Assembly (NCBI GenBank): GCA_934725835.1
Contig: CAKVCR010000061.1
Location: forward strand, 1-12,103
Length of the DNA: 12,103 nucleotides
From: an uncultured Odoribacter sp.
Lineage (GTDB): Bacteria; Bacteroidota; Bacteroidia; Bacteroidales; Marinifilaceae
Reading direction: 5' to 3'
Shown here: positions 1 through 8,332 of the stretch, piece after piece
How positions within the stretch are numbered: position 1 is the stretch's first letter
Layout: each line of letters opens with the position of its first letter
Notes under the pieces: model-generated
The model's input: only the letters and a program-made list of their open reading frames with translations
What the model was told of the DNA's origin: nothing
Databases searched by the model: none
Position numbers and translations under genes: made by a program

Positions 1-1
1 G

Positions 2-970
2 GGGAGTTTATTTGCGTCATGTTCACCAAAAGTGGAATATCAATATACAGAGGGGAAGATTTATGGCACGTATTATCATATATCTTATGAGGCTTCTTGT
101 GATTTGAGCGAAGAGCTTTTACAAGAAATGAACTGCGTCAATGCGTCTCTTTCCATGTTTAATCCGTCCTCTGTTATTTCACGTATCAATAATAATGAAA
201 GTGATAGTGTAGACAATCTGTTTTGCAGAATGTTTCTGTTGGCGCAAGAAGTGAATAGAGTGTCTGGTGGCTTGTATGATATTACAGTTGCACCTTTGGT
301 TAATGCATGGGGGTTTGGTTTCAAAAAAGAGATTTTCCCTGATTCGGTTCGAATTGATTCGTTGTGTCAGTTAGTAGGGATGGAAAAAGTTGTTTTGAAA
401 GAGGGTGTAATAATAAAGCAGCTTCCTGGTATACAGATGGATGCGAGCTCTATTGCAAAGGGATTGGGCGTGGATTTAGTTGCGGAATACTTAGAAGCGA
501 AGGGTGTTGTGAATTATATGGTGGAAATTGGTGGAGAGGTAAGAGTGAAGGGTGAAAGCAATAAAAAACGTGCATGGCGTATCGGAATAGATAGACCTGA
601 GGATGACCTTACGGGGCAAAATCGGGAGTTGCAAATGATATTGCAATTGAACTCCGGTGCTTTGGCTACTTCCGGAAATTATCGTAATTTTTATATTCAC
701 GAAGGTAAAAAATATGCTCATACCATAAGTCCTTTAACCGGACGCCCCATTCAGACAGATGTATTAGGAGCTTCTGTATATGCTTCTTCTTGTATGAAGG
801 CTGATGCTTACGCAACGGCCTTTATGGTGATGGGATTTCAGAGAGCACGTGAGGTTGTAATTGCCGATGCTGATTTGGAAGTGTGCCTGATATACGAGGA
901 GAATGGAATCTTGAAAACATGGATATCTGATGGATTAAAGAGCAGGATTGTATCTGAAGAAAATAAATAG
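2..970 (+). CDS. apbE: FAD:protein FMN transferase, ApbE-type lipoprotein (5' end outside window)
   Basis: ApbE proteins use FAD and Mg2+ to attach FMN covalently to a Thr/Ser of exported flavoproteins, for example Rnf or Nqr subunits and extracellular electron-transfer proteins. The motifs follow family order: SMFNPSSVISRIN near 155-193, the DITVAPLVNAWGFG block near 278-319, MDASSIAKG near 437-463, VEIGGE near 521-538, HTISPLTGRP at 719-748, and ADAYAT near 800-817, whose Asp and Thr correspond to metal-binding residues. The frame is open to the left edge and reads GSLFASCSPK before the first possible start (GTG at 32). FASC, with Cys at 20-22, looks like the end of a lipoprotein signal peptide, so the true start lies upstream and the mature protein is probably a membrane-anchored lipoprotein facing the periplasm. 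Only the signal peptide's start seems to be missing. The next gene begins 35 bp downstream on the same strand. Family assignment is firm; the target flavoprotein is unknown. Confidence 0.93.
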   Translation, partial: GSLFASCSPKVEYQYTEGKIYGTYYHISYEASCDLSEELLQEMNCVNASLSMFNPSSVISRINNNESDSVDNLFCRMFLLAQEVNRVSGGLYDITVAPLVNAWGFGFKKEIFPDSVRIDSLCQLVGMEKVVLKEGVIIKQLPGIQMDASSIAKGLGVDLVAEYLEAKGVVNYMVEIGGEVRVKGESNKKRAWRIGIDRPEDDLTGQNRELQMILQLNSGALATSGNYRNFYIHEGKKYAHTISPLTGRPIQTDVLGASVYASSCMKADAYATAFMVMGFQRAREVVIADADLEVCLIYEENGILKTWISDGLKSRIVSEENK

Positions 971-1005
971 ACATGATACCTCTCAAAGATGAGGATGATT
1001 GAAAA

Positions 1006-2979
1006 ATGAGTAAATGCGCATTGATTATTATATTGTTATTGTTGGTCGGAGAGTTGTCTGCTAAAATAGATTTTACTTCGGCACAGCAAGATTCTATGCG
1101 TATGGATTCTGTTATTGTGCGTGAACAACCTGTTGTTTTGCAACGTATACATATGCGTCATCAGTTGCAGCCTGTTAATTTACAGGTATTAGAAACCAAA
1201 GGTAGTACTCTTTTTTTACCTGACAGCCTGATTCGTGATACCCTTAAATATGAATTTACGAAAATAAAAGAATTTGCCTATAGACGAAAACTGACTCGAG
1301 AATTGTATAAAATGTTTTTTGTAAATGCAGCATCCGGAAATATTGATGTATTGAATACTCAGAATAGTGAGGATCGTTTCAAAGATTTTAAGGGGAAAAC
1401 GATACGGATTATATCAATAAAAGTGTTGCCACCTTATGGTACGAGTGTGTATGACAGTGTATATAATGAAGGAGATGTCAGTTGGTGGAAAGATGTTGTA
1501 AACAAAACTCATATGGGTACGTCAGAAAATGTCATACGTCGTCAATTGACAATTAAACACGGGATGAAGGTAATTCCATTTGAGTTTGTACAGAATGAAA
1601 TATTATTGCGAAAATTGGACTATATTGATGATGTCAATATTAGAGTGGAAGAATCAATCGGCTATCCGGGATACGTAGATGTAGAGGTGGTATGTAAAGA
1701 TGAATTGTCGTGGGGAGGATCGTTGGAAACGAATTTTCTTAATAATTTTGAGTTAGGCATTAATAATAAAAATAGCTTTAAACTAGGACATGTTATTGAT
1801 TATGAGCTCAGTTATCGTGGTACAAAAGATAAAAAGTGGGGTAATCGGCTGGAATATAAGGCCAATAGCATTTGGGGAACCCATATAGACATTCGTGGGT
1901 ATTATCGTAATGATTTTTATGAAAAACAGGTTCGTGTAGATATAGAACGCCTCTTTTTAACAGCACAGATGCATTGGGCAGGTGGTGTCGCAGCTGGAAG
2001 AGTTTTCTATTCAGAGGACTTACCAGATCGGAATGTGAGTCGTTTGGATGAATTGTTTAATTATCGATTCCAAGATGTGTGGTTGGGACATTCTTTTTTA
2101 TTGCGTGAGAGATTTAGCTATAATCAGAATATCTACCTTACCGGGCGTTTTTTTACAACTCATTTCATTAATCGTCCATTGGTTGATGGAGATACAAATC
2201 ATTTATATTTCAATAGAGTGAATATTCTTGGTTCAGTTGTATTTACTAAATTAAAGTATTACAAAGCTAATTTGATATATGATTTCGGACGCACAGAGGA
2301 TGTCCCGGCAGGTTTGTATGTAAGTGCAACAGGAGGTTTTGAATGGAGCGAATATGATAATTTTGCATATCTTGCTGCAGAAGCGCAATATTCTCATTTT
2401 AATCGTCATACAGAGCGTTACTACGCTTTTAGAGCTGCCTTGGGATCATATTTGAGTGTTAACGGTTTTGAGCGAGGAATGTTGGAAGTTGGTGCAAATC
2501 ATATCAGTAATTTGTGTAATTTGGGAACTTTGCGTTTCCGTTTTTATAATGATGCACGTTATATAAGAGGATTTAAAAGGTATCCGGCAGACCATCTGTA
2601 TATGGAAGATACTGATATTCGAGGATTCTCGTCAGATACATTGGAAGGTGTACAAAAGTTGACAGTATCTGTTGCTGCTACACTTTTTTTGCCTTATATC
2701 AAGAAGGGATTTCGTACTGCTATTTCGACGTTTGTAGATGCCGGATTGCTGGCTCCTCAGGGAGAACGTTTATTCCATACCCAGTCTTATTGGGGAATAG
2801 GTGTTGGTGTTAATTTGCGCAACGATAATGTTGTGATTAAAAATATATGTTTGCGTTTTACATTTTATCCCGTTATCCCTCCAGATGGAAGAGGGCTGCA
2901 AGTGATGATGTCAAATAGTCCGGGTGCAAAATTTTATGACTATCGTGTGAAAAAACCACAGGTAATCCAATATGAATAG
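1006..2979 (+). CDS. Omp85/BamA-superfamily outer-membrane protein with POTRA-like domain
   Basis: This 657-residue exported protein starts with a signal peptide (hydrophobic residues 5-14, likely cleavage after ELSA at 19). Residues 20-130 look poorly conserved and are rich in polar residues. Residues 131-232 read like a POTRA module: a beta strand (IRIISIKV), two helices containing VIRRQL and LLRKLDYIDDV, and a closing strand (VDVEVV). From about 235 onward, alternating aromatic and polar strands resemble a 16-stranded barrel. Near the C-terminus IRGF (538-541) matches the conserved loop-6 (V/I)RG(F/Y) of the superfamily, followed by EGVQKL and FVDAGL, typical of the last strands. Members insert or export proteins at the outer membrane; which substrate this one handles cannot be told, and the single POTRA-like module makes it unlike the main BamA, which has several. 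The close spacing after apbE suggests one transcript. The ATG at 1006 is chosen because it directly precedes the signal peptide. Confidence 0.8.
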   Translation: MSKCALIIILLLLVGELSAKIDFTSAQQDSMRMDSVIVREQPVVLQRIHMRHQLQPVNLQVLETKGSTLFLPDSLIRDTLKYEFTKIKEFAYRRKLTRELYKMFFVNAASGNIDVLNTQNSEDRFKDFKGKTIRIISIKVLPPYGTSVYDSVYNEGDVSWWKDVVNKTHMGTSENVIRRQLTIKHGMKVIPFEFVQNEILLRKLDYIDDVNIRVEESIGYPGYVDVEVVCKDELSWGGSLETNFLNNFELGINNKNSFKLGHVIDYELSYRGTKDKKWGNRLEYKANSIWGTHIDIRGYYRNDFYEKQVRVDIERLFLTAQMHWAGGVAAGRVFYSEDLPDRNVSRLDELFNYRFQDVWLGHSFLLRERFSYNQNIYLTGRFFTTHFINRPLVDGDTNHLYFNRVNILGSVVFTKLKYYKANLIYDFGRTEDVPAGLYVSATGGFEWSEYDNFAYLAAEAQYSHFNRHTERYYAFRAALGSYLSVNGFERGMLEVGANHISNLCNLGTLRFRFYNDARYIRGFKRYPADHLYMEDTDIRGFSSDTLEGVQKLTVSVAATLFLPYIKKGFRTAISTFVDAGLLAPQGERLFHTQSYWGIGVGVNLRNDNVVIKNICLRFTFYPVIPPDGRGLQVMMSNSPGAKFYDYRVKKPQVIQYE

Positions 2980-3022
2980 TTTATCATTTAGAATTTAAGG
3001 TTTATTATTGCATTAATGGTTT

Positions 3023-5380
3023 CTATTTATTGTGTTTTCGTCCTTTCCTGCGTTTGAGAAGTCGTTTAAAGAATCCTGTCTTTTCCTCTGTATTGGAGAG
3101 AGAATCAGTTTCTATATGACTTACCTTGTCGAGTTTGCGATTGGTAAGTCTATCAAGAAAATTAAGGTGGTCTTTAAACTCTGGTATTTCTAAATTGTCG
3201 GCTTCTTCCATAATAGGAACAGGGAAACTGGCATTTTTCCAATTGCTATATGTATTGCTTTGTTCACATCGTTTCATGAATTCTCCATATATTGGTAATG
3301 CCATGCTGGCACCTTGTCCTAATCGGAGTGAATTAAAGTGTATATTTACGTTATTGGCTCCGACGCGAACTCCGACAACAAGCCGAGGGGTATATCCAAT
3401 AAACCAACCATCCACTTGATTTTGAGTTGTCCCTGTTTTGCCGGCCATATCATTTTTTAATCCGTATGTGCTTCTGAGTCTTTGACCTGTCCCTTCATTG
3501 ATAACGGAAGCCAATATATTGTTCATGACATATGCCTCATTCGCAGGAAGCACTTTTTTCCCAGCTATAGGGGGAGCTTGATATATTATTTTGCCGTCCT
3601 GAGTCCTGATTTCTTCGAGATAGTATTGTGTCATTAATACTCCGTTATTGGCAAATGCCATAAAGGGAGAGACCATTTCCTGTAAAGGAATATCTGCAAC
3701 ACCTAAAGCTAACGATGGGTATGGAGGAAGATTTGCAGTGATGCCCAAGGAACGTGCGTGCTTAATGACAACATCAATGCCTGTTTGTAGAAGCACCTCG
3801 ACTGCAATGGTGTTGATGGATTTGCTCAGTGCTCCTTTGAGGGTGTAATAACCTTCATAATTGTTATCTGCATTGCGGGGTGTCCAATTATTATATTCTG
3901 GATAAGTCCGTTGTTCGTTAGAATAATAGGCATCTAGGCGTGCTCCATTATGAATGGCTGCGCTATATACTACCGGTTTAAAAACAGAACCCACTTGTCG
4001 GGGAGCTGTCACTTGGTCGTATTGAAAGAATTTATAATCTAATCCTCCCACCCATGCTTTGACTTTACCATTTTGAGGATCAACGGCAATAATTGCGGGT
4101 TGAAATATTTTTAAGTAGTATTTAATGGAATCGATAGAGGATAATTCTATTTGCTTCTCTCTCTTTTGTGCATCGTATATCACCATTGTTTTTTTACGAT
4201 TCAACTCTTCATTGATTTTTTCGTCGCTGAGTCCTTTATTTTTGAGAGTTTTATATATAGAACTGTTTTGTATGGCATTTTTTAAAATATCAGGATTCTG
4301 ACTCCAGGGTTCTTTTTTGCCTAAATGGTTATAATATGACTGCTGTAATTGAGGCATATGAATGGCGATAGCCTCCTCTGCGTATTTTTGCATTTTGGCA
4401 TCTAATGTAGTTGTAAGAATAAGACCGTCTTTATAGAGATTGTATTGAGTATTATGAGAAATATTATAAGCCTCAATTATTTTTACTGCATCTTGACGGA
4501 TAAGTTCTCGCAAATAGGGAGCAAGACCGCTATAGTGATTATCAGGTTTATATTTGAGAACTAGTTTTTGAGCTTTCAGTTTTTCTCCTTCTTCTTCTGT
4601 TATAAATTCGTATTTTACCATTTGATTGATAACAGTATTGCGTCTGCGCATTGCTCTTTCAGGATGGAGGCGTGGATTATAGTAGGAAGGACCTTTTAAC
4701 ATACCAATCAGAGTGGCTGTTTGAGACTGATTCAAATCTGTTGCTGAGATTGAAAAATATTTTTGTGCTGCGCTTTCAAGTCCGAATGTATTTTCTCCAA
4801 AATAAACGGTGTTTAAATAAAGGGTGAGGATTTCATTTTTAGAGTAAATGTTTTCTAAGCGGTGTGCAACAAATATTTCTTTCAATTTGACAATCGGTAA
4901 TAAATTTACCGGTTGTTCTTCGCGAGGGTAAAGATTTTTTGCTAGTTGTTGGCTGATAGTGCTTCCTCCTCCAGAGCTCTGTTTGCCAAGCAAGAATGTT
5001 TTAAAGAAGACTCGTGCCATGCTGATTTTGTCGACACCTTCATGTTGGTAAAAACGGGCATCTTCTGTTGCTACTAAAGCATCAATTGCATGGGATGGTA
5101 TATTTTTATAATTAATATTCGTACGGTTTTCTATATAGTATTTGCCTATTATTTCACCATCTTCTGTGTATAGAACGGAGGCTTCATCGTTGCGTATGTG
5201 TCGCAATTCATCATAGGTGGGAAGTTTTCCCCAAACTCCGATGTATATAGAGACTATAAAAAGAGCACTTAATGAGATGATAGCGATGGTTGTTAGTAAA
5301 AGATATTTAAAAAAAATCCAAGCTAAATGCTTGTTGGTATGTTTATTCCTTTTACGTGATTTCTGTTTTCTTTTTGTCAT
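3023..5380 (-). CDS. Bifunctional class A penicillin-binding protein (PBP1A type)
   Basis: This 785-residue peptidoglycan synthase polymerises lipid II and cross-links the stem peptides in the periplasm. A basic N-terminus is followed by a membrane anchor (about 22-48). The GT51 glycosyltransferase domain shows ATEDARFYQHEG with catalytic Glu106, GGSTISQQLAKNLY (138-151), and a region around KLKEIFVAHRLE (165-176) that carries the second acidic residue. A linker of roughly 330-425 leads to the transpeptidase domain, with SxxK at SVFK (Ser465 nucleophile, Lys468), SxN at SIN (521-523) and KTGT (648-651). The C-terminus is strongly basic. The frame stays open upstream to an ATG at 5692, but that would add 104 unrelated residues antisense to adk. 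The ATG at 5380 gives the normal short cytoplasmic tail and lies just below a -7 promoter box at 5403-5410. The gene is convergent with the Omp85 gene (43-bp gap) and divergent from adk. All catalytic residues are intact. Confidence 0.96.
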   Translation of the reverse strand: MTKRKQKSRKRNKHTNKHLAWIFFKYLLLTTIAIISLSALFIVSIYIGVWGKLPTYDELRHIRNDEASVLYTEDGEIIGKYYIENRTNINYKNIPSHAIDALVATEDARFYQHEGVDKISMARVFFKTFLLGKQSSGGGSTISQQLAKNLYPREEQPVNLLPIVKLKEIFVAHRLENIYSKNEILTLYLNTVYFGENTFGLESAAQKYFSISATDLNQSQTATLIGMLKGPSYYNPRLHPERAMRRRNTVINQMVKYEFITEEEGEKLKAQKLVLKYKPDNHYSGLAPYLRELIRQDAVKIIEAYNISHNTQYNLYKDGLILTTTLDAKMQKYAEEAIAIHMPQLQQSYYNHLGKKEPWSQNPDILKNAIQNSSIYKTLKNKGLSDEKINEELNRKKTMVIYDAQKREKQIELSSIDSIKYYLKIFQPAIIAVDPQNGKVKAWVGGLDYKFFQYDQVTAPRQVGSVFKPVVYSAAIHNGARLDAYYSNEQRTYPEYNNWTPRNADNNYEGYYTLKGALSKSINTIAVEVLLQTGIDVVIKHARSLGITANLPPYPSLALGVADIPLQEMVSPFMAFANNGVLMTQYYLEEIRTQDGKIIYQAPPIAGKKVLPANEAYVMNNILASVINEGTGQRLRSTYGLKNDMAGKTGTTQNQVDGWFIGYTPRLVVGVRVGANNVNIHFNSLRLGQGASMALPIYGEFMKRCEQSNTYSNWKNASFPVPIMEEADNLEIPEFKDHLNFLDRLTNRKLDKVSHIETDSLSNTEEKTGFFKRLLKRRKGRKHNK

Positions 5381-5402
5381 GATACTTTCTTCGTTCTTTT
5401 GG

Positions 5403-5410
5403 CAAATATA
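5403..5410 (-). promoter_or_regulatory. Predicted sigma-AB -7 box for the PBP gene
   Basis: On the minus strand this reads TATATTTG, an exact match to the Bacteroidota -7 consensus TAnnTTTG. Transcription would begin near 5396 and leave a leader of about 16 bases before the ATG at 5380, which supports that start. I see no clear TTTG -33 element at the expected distance. Confidence 0.6.
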
Positions 5411-5502
5411 CATTAGTTTTTTTACTAAGTGTTTTTTTTGATGCGATAGAATTGAATGAAGATTTTTTCCATCTTTAATTTTAGGCAGTATCTTATTTTT
5501 GT

Positions 5503-5510
5503 TATCTTTG
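5503..5510 (+). promoter_or_regulatory. Predicted sigma-AB -7 box for adk
   Basis: TATCTTTG matches TAnnTTTG. The upstream -33 region is weak (a T-run near 5479-5482). Transcription would start near 5517, only about 6 bases before the ATG at 5523 and about 15 before the ATG at 5532. A Shine-Dalgarno-like GAGGGG (5510-5515) overlaps the end of the box and could serve the 5523 start only if the transcript began further upstream. Confidence 0.45.
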
Positions 5511-5522
5511 AGGGGTTTAAAA

Positions 5523-6107
5523 ATGAAAGCTATGTTAAATATTGCATTATTTGGTCCTCCGGGAGCAGGGAAAGGCACCCAGGCAAAACGGATTGTTGAG
5601 AAATATAATTTAGTACATATTTCAACAGGCGATATGATTCGCAAAGAAATTGCCGATGGTACAGAACTTGGTAAAATGGCCTCAGATATCATTAATCGGG
5701 GAGAGTTATTATCAGATGAGTTTGTTGTACATTTAATTGAAAATAGTATAGCTACTCACAAAGGTGTTAATGGTTTTTTGTTTGATGGATTCCCTCGTAC
5801 GGTGGCGCAGGCTGAAATTCTTGACGGAATGCTGGAAAAAGAAGGTACTCCATTAAAAGGATTGCTTTGTATTGATGTCCCTTTTGCAGAATTAAAACGT
5901 CGGATGCTTGAAAGAGCTAAGATTGAAGGTCGTGCAGATGATAATGAAGAGGTTATTGAAAAACGTTTTAAGGAGTATAATAACAAAACGGTACATGTAG
6001 CAAATTACTATAAAAATAAGGGGTTGCACATAGATATTGAAGGGGACAGGACAATGGATGAGGTGTTTGCTTCGATTGTTGAAGCCTTGGAGAAAATTAA
6101 AGATTAA
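5523..6107 (+). CDS. adk: Adenylate kinase, short form
   Basis: This 194-residue enzyme interconverts ATP + AMP and 2 ADP in the cytoplasm. It shows the P-loop GPPGAGKG (11-18), the AMP-site STGD (34-37), FDGFPRT (87-93) and the LID arginine motif GRADD (136-140) followed by Arg148. The long zinc-type LID insertion is absent, as is usual for Bacteroidota (about 190 residues). An open frame upstream allows a TTG at 5499, but that lies before the -7 box, and family members begin close to MLNI. Either ATG 5523 or ATG 5532 is possible; 5523 is used because GAGGGG at 5510-5515 is well spaced for it. In many Bacteroidales adk sits beside obg and hpt, from memory of the family. Here it is alone between a PBP gene and a peptidase gene, so it may be a second copy. 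The activity is not in doubt; its role as main or accessory enzyme is. Confidence 0.95.
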   Translation: MKAMLNIALFGPPGAGKGTQAKRIVEKYNLVHISTGDMIRKEIADGTELGKMASDIINRGELLSDEFVVHLIENSIATHKGVNGFLFDGFPRTVAQAEILDGMLEKEGTPLKGLLCIDVPFAELKRRMLERAKIEGRADDNEEVIEKRFKEYNNKTVHVANYYKNKGLHIDIEGDRTMDEVFASIVEALEKIKD

Positions 6108-6134
6108 ATAGATAGTTAATTTGTCAGAAATGAT

Positions 6135-6172
6135 AAATAAATAGAGATTGGAATTCCAATCTCTATTTATTT
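6135..6172. terminator. Perfect 38-bp palindrome, likely two-way terminator between adk and the M3 peptidase
   Basis: Two 19-base arms are exactly complementary around the central GGAATTCC (centre 6153/6154). The outer parts of the arms are A-rich on the left and T-rich on the right, so each strand's transcript would form a stem followed by U-rich sequence. It lies 28 bases after the adk stop and 20 bases after the stop of the convergent peptidase gene, which fits a shared rho-independent terminator. Confidence 0.8.
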
Positions 6173-6191
6173 TATTGCAATGTGTGGAGTA

Positions 6192-8294
6192 TTATTTTAT
6201 CAGTCCTTTTCTGCGTAATAATGGTTCTGTACTAGGTTCTTGACCACGGAATTGTTTATATAATTTCATAGGTTCGTCAGAGCCTCCTTTGGAAAGAACG
6301 TTTTCACGGAAAAGACGTGCTTTTTCTGGATTGAATAAATCTCCAGTTTCTTTGAATGCTTCAAATGCATCTGCATCAAGAACTTCAGCCCATGTATATG
6401 TATAGTATCCTGCAGAGTATCCGCCATTGAAAATATGTCCAAAATAAGGGCTACGGTAACGGACAGTGATTTCTGGAATCAAGCCTAACTGTTCCAATGT
6501 CTCTTTTTCAAATTTTTCAGCATCAATAGGAGTTGTATCTTTTACAGAATGGTAGGCCATGTCCAATAAGGCAGCCGACATAAATTCTACCACAATAAAG
6601 CCTTGGTTAAATAGACTGCTTGCCTGCAATTTGTCAATTAATTCTTGTGGCATAGGTTCACCGGTTTTCCAATGACGAGCATAAACTTTTAATACTTCGG
6701 GAGCTGCAGCCCAATTTTCCATAATCTGTGAAGGTAACTCAACAAAGTCATTGGCAACTGAAGTGCCTGCTACACTCGGATATTCACATTTAGAAAGTAG
6801 GCCGTGAAGAGCATGACCGAATTCGTGGAATAATGTGCATGCTTCGTCAAAAGTAAGAAGAGAGGGGGTATCTCCCGTTGGTTTGGTAAAATTGCAGACA
6901 TTGGTGATAACAGGGGTGGAATTTAGCAATCCGGATTGTGGGCGGAAAGCCTCCATCCATGCACCGCTGCGTTTGCTTGCACGTGGAAAATAGTCGGTAT
7001 ACAAAATACCAATATGGCTGCCATCAGCGTCTTTTACTTCAAAAGCAACAGCATCCGGATGCGGTAGTGGAAGGTTGTCTAACTGTGAGAATGTTATACC
7101 ATATAATTTGTTTGCAACATAAAACGCCCCTTCGCGTACTTTTTCCAATGGGAAATATTGGCTGATTTCATTTTGGTCTAATCCATATTTCTCTTTTTTC
7201 AGTTTTTCACTATAATAGCGCCAGTCCCAGGGAGCAAGTTTGAATTTACCTCCTTCGCGATCAATCATTTTTTGTAGTTCTGCAGCTTCTGCTTTTGCAT
7301 TTGGTAGTGCAGCTTCCCAAATTTGGTTGCATAATTTATAGACATTGTCTGTTGTCTTTGCCATATTGTTGTCAATAACGTAGCTGGCAAAATCCGGGAA
7401 ACCTAATAAATGCGCTTTTTCTGCTCTGAGAGAAACCATTTTGCTGATATTGTCCCAGTTGTTATTAGCGTTTTTGTTACTTCCTCGATTTATATATGCT
7501 TTGTAGATTTGTTCACGAAGAGTGCGGTTGTCTGCATATTGCAGAAACGGTATAATACTTGGATTATGGAGTGTAAATATCCATTTACCTTCCATTCCGG
7601 CATCTTTTGCTGCATCTGCTGCAGCTGCAATAACGCCTTCGGGCAGACCGGACAAGTCTTTCTTATTATCAATAACCAATTTGTAGGCATTGGTTTCTTT
7701 TAACTGGTTGTCTCCAAATTTTAAACTAAGTACTGCAAGTTCGCTATTGATAGCTTTTAGGCGTTCTTTCTTTTCCGGAGAAAGATTTGCACCTCCACGA
7801 ATAAATGAATTATAGTAATGCTTTAATACCATTTGTTGTTCGGTGGTCAATTGCTCTTTTTCAGGCGAATTGAAAACGGCTTTTACACGTTCAAAGAGCT
7901 TGTCGTTTAAGTACATTGCATCAGTATTCGCAGAAAGCTGGGGAGCTATCTCTTCTGCTATGGCATTTAGAGAATCAGTTGTGTTTGCTTGTTGCAGATT
8001 ACTGAATATTAAACTGACACGTTCGAGTGTTTGTCCCGATTTTTCCAATGCTTCAATTGTGTTGCTAAATGTGGGTGCTTCCGTATTATTGAGAATCGCC
8101 TCGATTTCTGCCTTTTGCTGTCTGATACCTTCATGGAAGGCCGGTAAATAATGTGCATCCTTTATTTTATCAAAGGGAGGCACTTCGAACGGTGTGTCAA
8201 ATTTTGTGAGTAATGGGTTGTCTGACACGGATTTTTCGTTACAGGATTGCATAAGAATACCTGCAAAACAGATTAAATAAGCAATTTTTTTCAT
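6192..8294 (-). CDS. dcp: M3 family peptidyl-dipeptidase, Dcp-type lipoprotein
   Basis: This 700-residue zinc metallopeptidase belongs to the M3 family; Dcp members remove dipeptides from the C-terminus of oligopeptides. The zinc site is HEFGH (490-494), with Glu491 as catalyst and Glu519 in FVELPSQ, 25 residues after the second His, as the third ligand. The C-terminal block with YRSPYFGHIF and GGYSAGYYTYTW is the family's His/Tyr-rich substrate-binding region. APWDWRYY (354-361) is also typical of Dcp. The N-terminus is a lipoprotein signal peptide: MKKIAYLICF, then a lipobox ending MQSC with Cys18, so the enzyme should be anchored and act in the periplasm or on the surface. The residues after Cys18 (NEKSVSD) are not a clear surface-export signal. 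A -7 box lies at 8317-8324. The gene is divergent from a small ORF and another peptidase gene. No defect is seen. Confidence 0.94.
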   Translation of the reverse strand: MKKIAYLICFAGILMQSCNEKSVSDNPLLTKFDTPFEVPPFDKIKDAHYLPAFHEGIRQQKAEIEAILNNTEAPTFSNTIEALEKSGQTLERVSLIFSNLQQANTTDSLNAIAEEIAPQLSANTDAMYLNDKLFERVKAVFNSPEKEQLTTEQQMVLKHYYNSFIRGGANLSPEKKERLKAINSELAVLSLKFGDNQLKETNAYKLVIDNKKDLSGLPEGVIAAAADAAKDAGMEGKWIFTLHNPSIIPFLQYADNRTLREQIYKAYINRGSNKNANNNWDNISKMVSLRAEKAHLLGFPDFASYVIDNNMAKTTDNVYKLCNQIWEAALPNAKAEAAELQKMIDREGGKFKLAPWDWRYYSEKLKKEKYGLDQNEISQYFPLEKVREGAFYVANKLYGITFSQLDNLPLPHPDAVAFEVKDADGSHIGILYTDYFPRASKRSGAWMEAFRPQSGLLNSTPVITNVCNFTKPTGDTPSLLTFDEACTLFHEFGHALHGLLSKCEYPSVAGTSVANDFVELPSQIMENWAAAPEVLKVYARHWKTGEPMPQELIDKLQASSLFNQGFIVVEFMSAALLDMAYHSVKDTTPIDAEKFEKETLEQLGLIPEITVRYRSPYFGHIFNGGYSAGYYTYTWAEVLDADAFEAFKETGDLFNPEKARLFRENVLSKGGSDEPMKLYKQFRGQEPSTEPLLRRKGLIK

Positions 8295-8316
8295 ATATGA
8301 GTTTTTTGTTTGTTGA

Positions 8317-8324
8317 CAAATGTA
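8317..8324 (-). promoter_or_regulatory. Predicted sigma-AB -7 box for the M3 peptidase gene
   Basis: The minus strand reads TACATTTG, an exact TAnnTTTG match, 22 bases before the ATG at 8294. The -33 region (about 8343-8350) has no good TTTG and falls within an inverted repeat (8333-8375). Confidence 0.55.
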
Positions 8325-8332
8325 TAAAAATC

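Noticed and set aside
32..34. GTG at 32 as the start of ApbE
   Set aside because: The frame is open upstream and carries a likely lipobox, so the gene start is outside the window.
973..1002. Nine-codon ORF between apbE and the Omp85 gene, as a leader peptide
   Set aside because: It has no distinctive codons, no attenuator hairpin nearby, and is easily due to chance.
5499..5501. TTG as the adk start
   Set aside because: It precedes the -7 box at 5503-5510, adds residues not typical of the family, and better ATG codons follow.
7410..7703. Plus-strand ORFs inside the M3 peptidase gene and similar antisense ORFs inside the PBP and M13 genes
   Set aside because: They mirror strongly conserved coding sequence, have Cys-rich or low-complexity products with no domain, and no promoter of their own.
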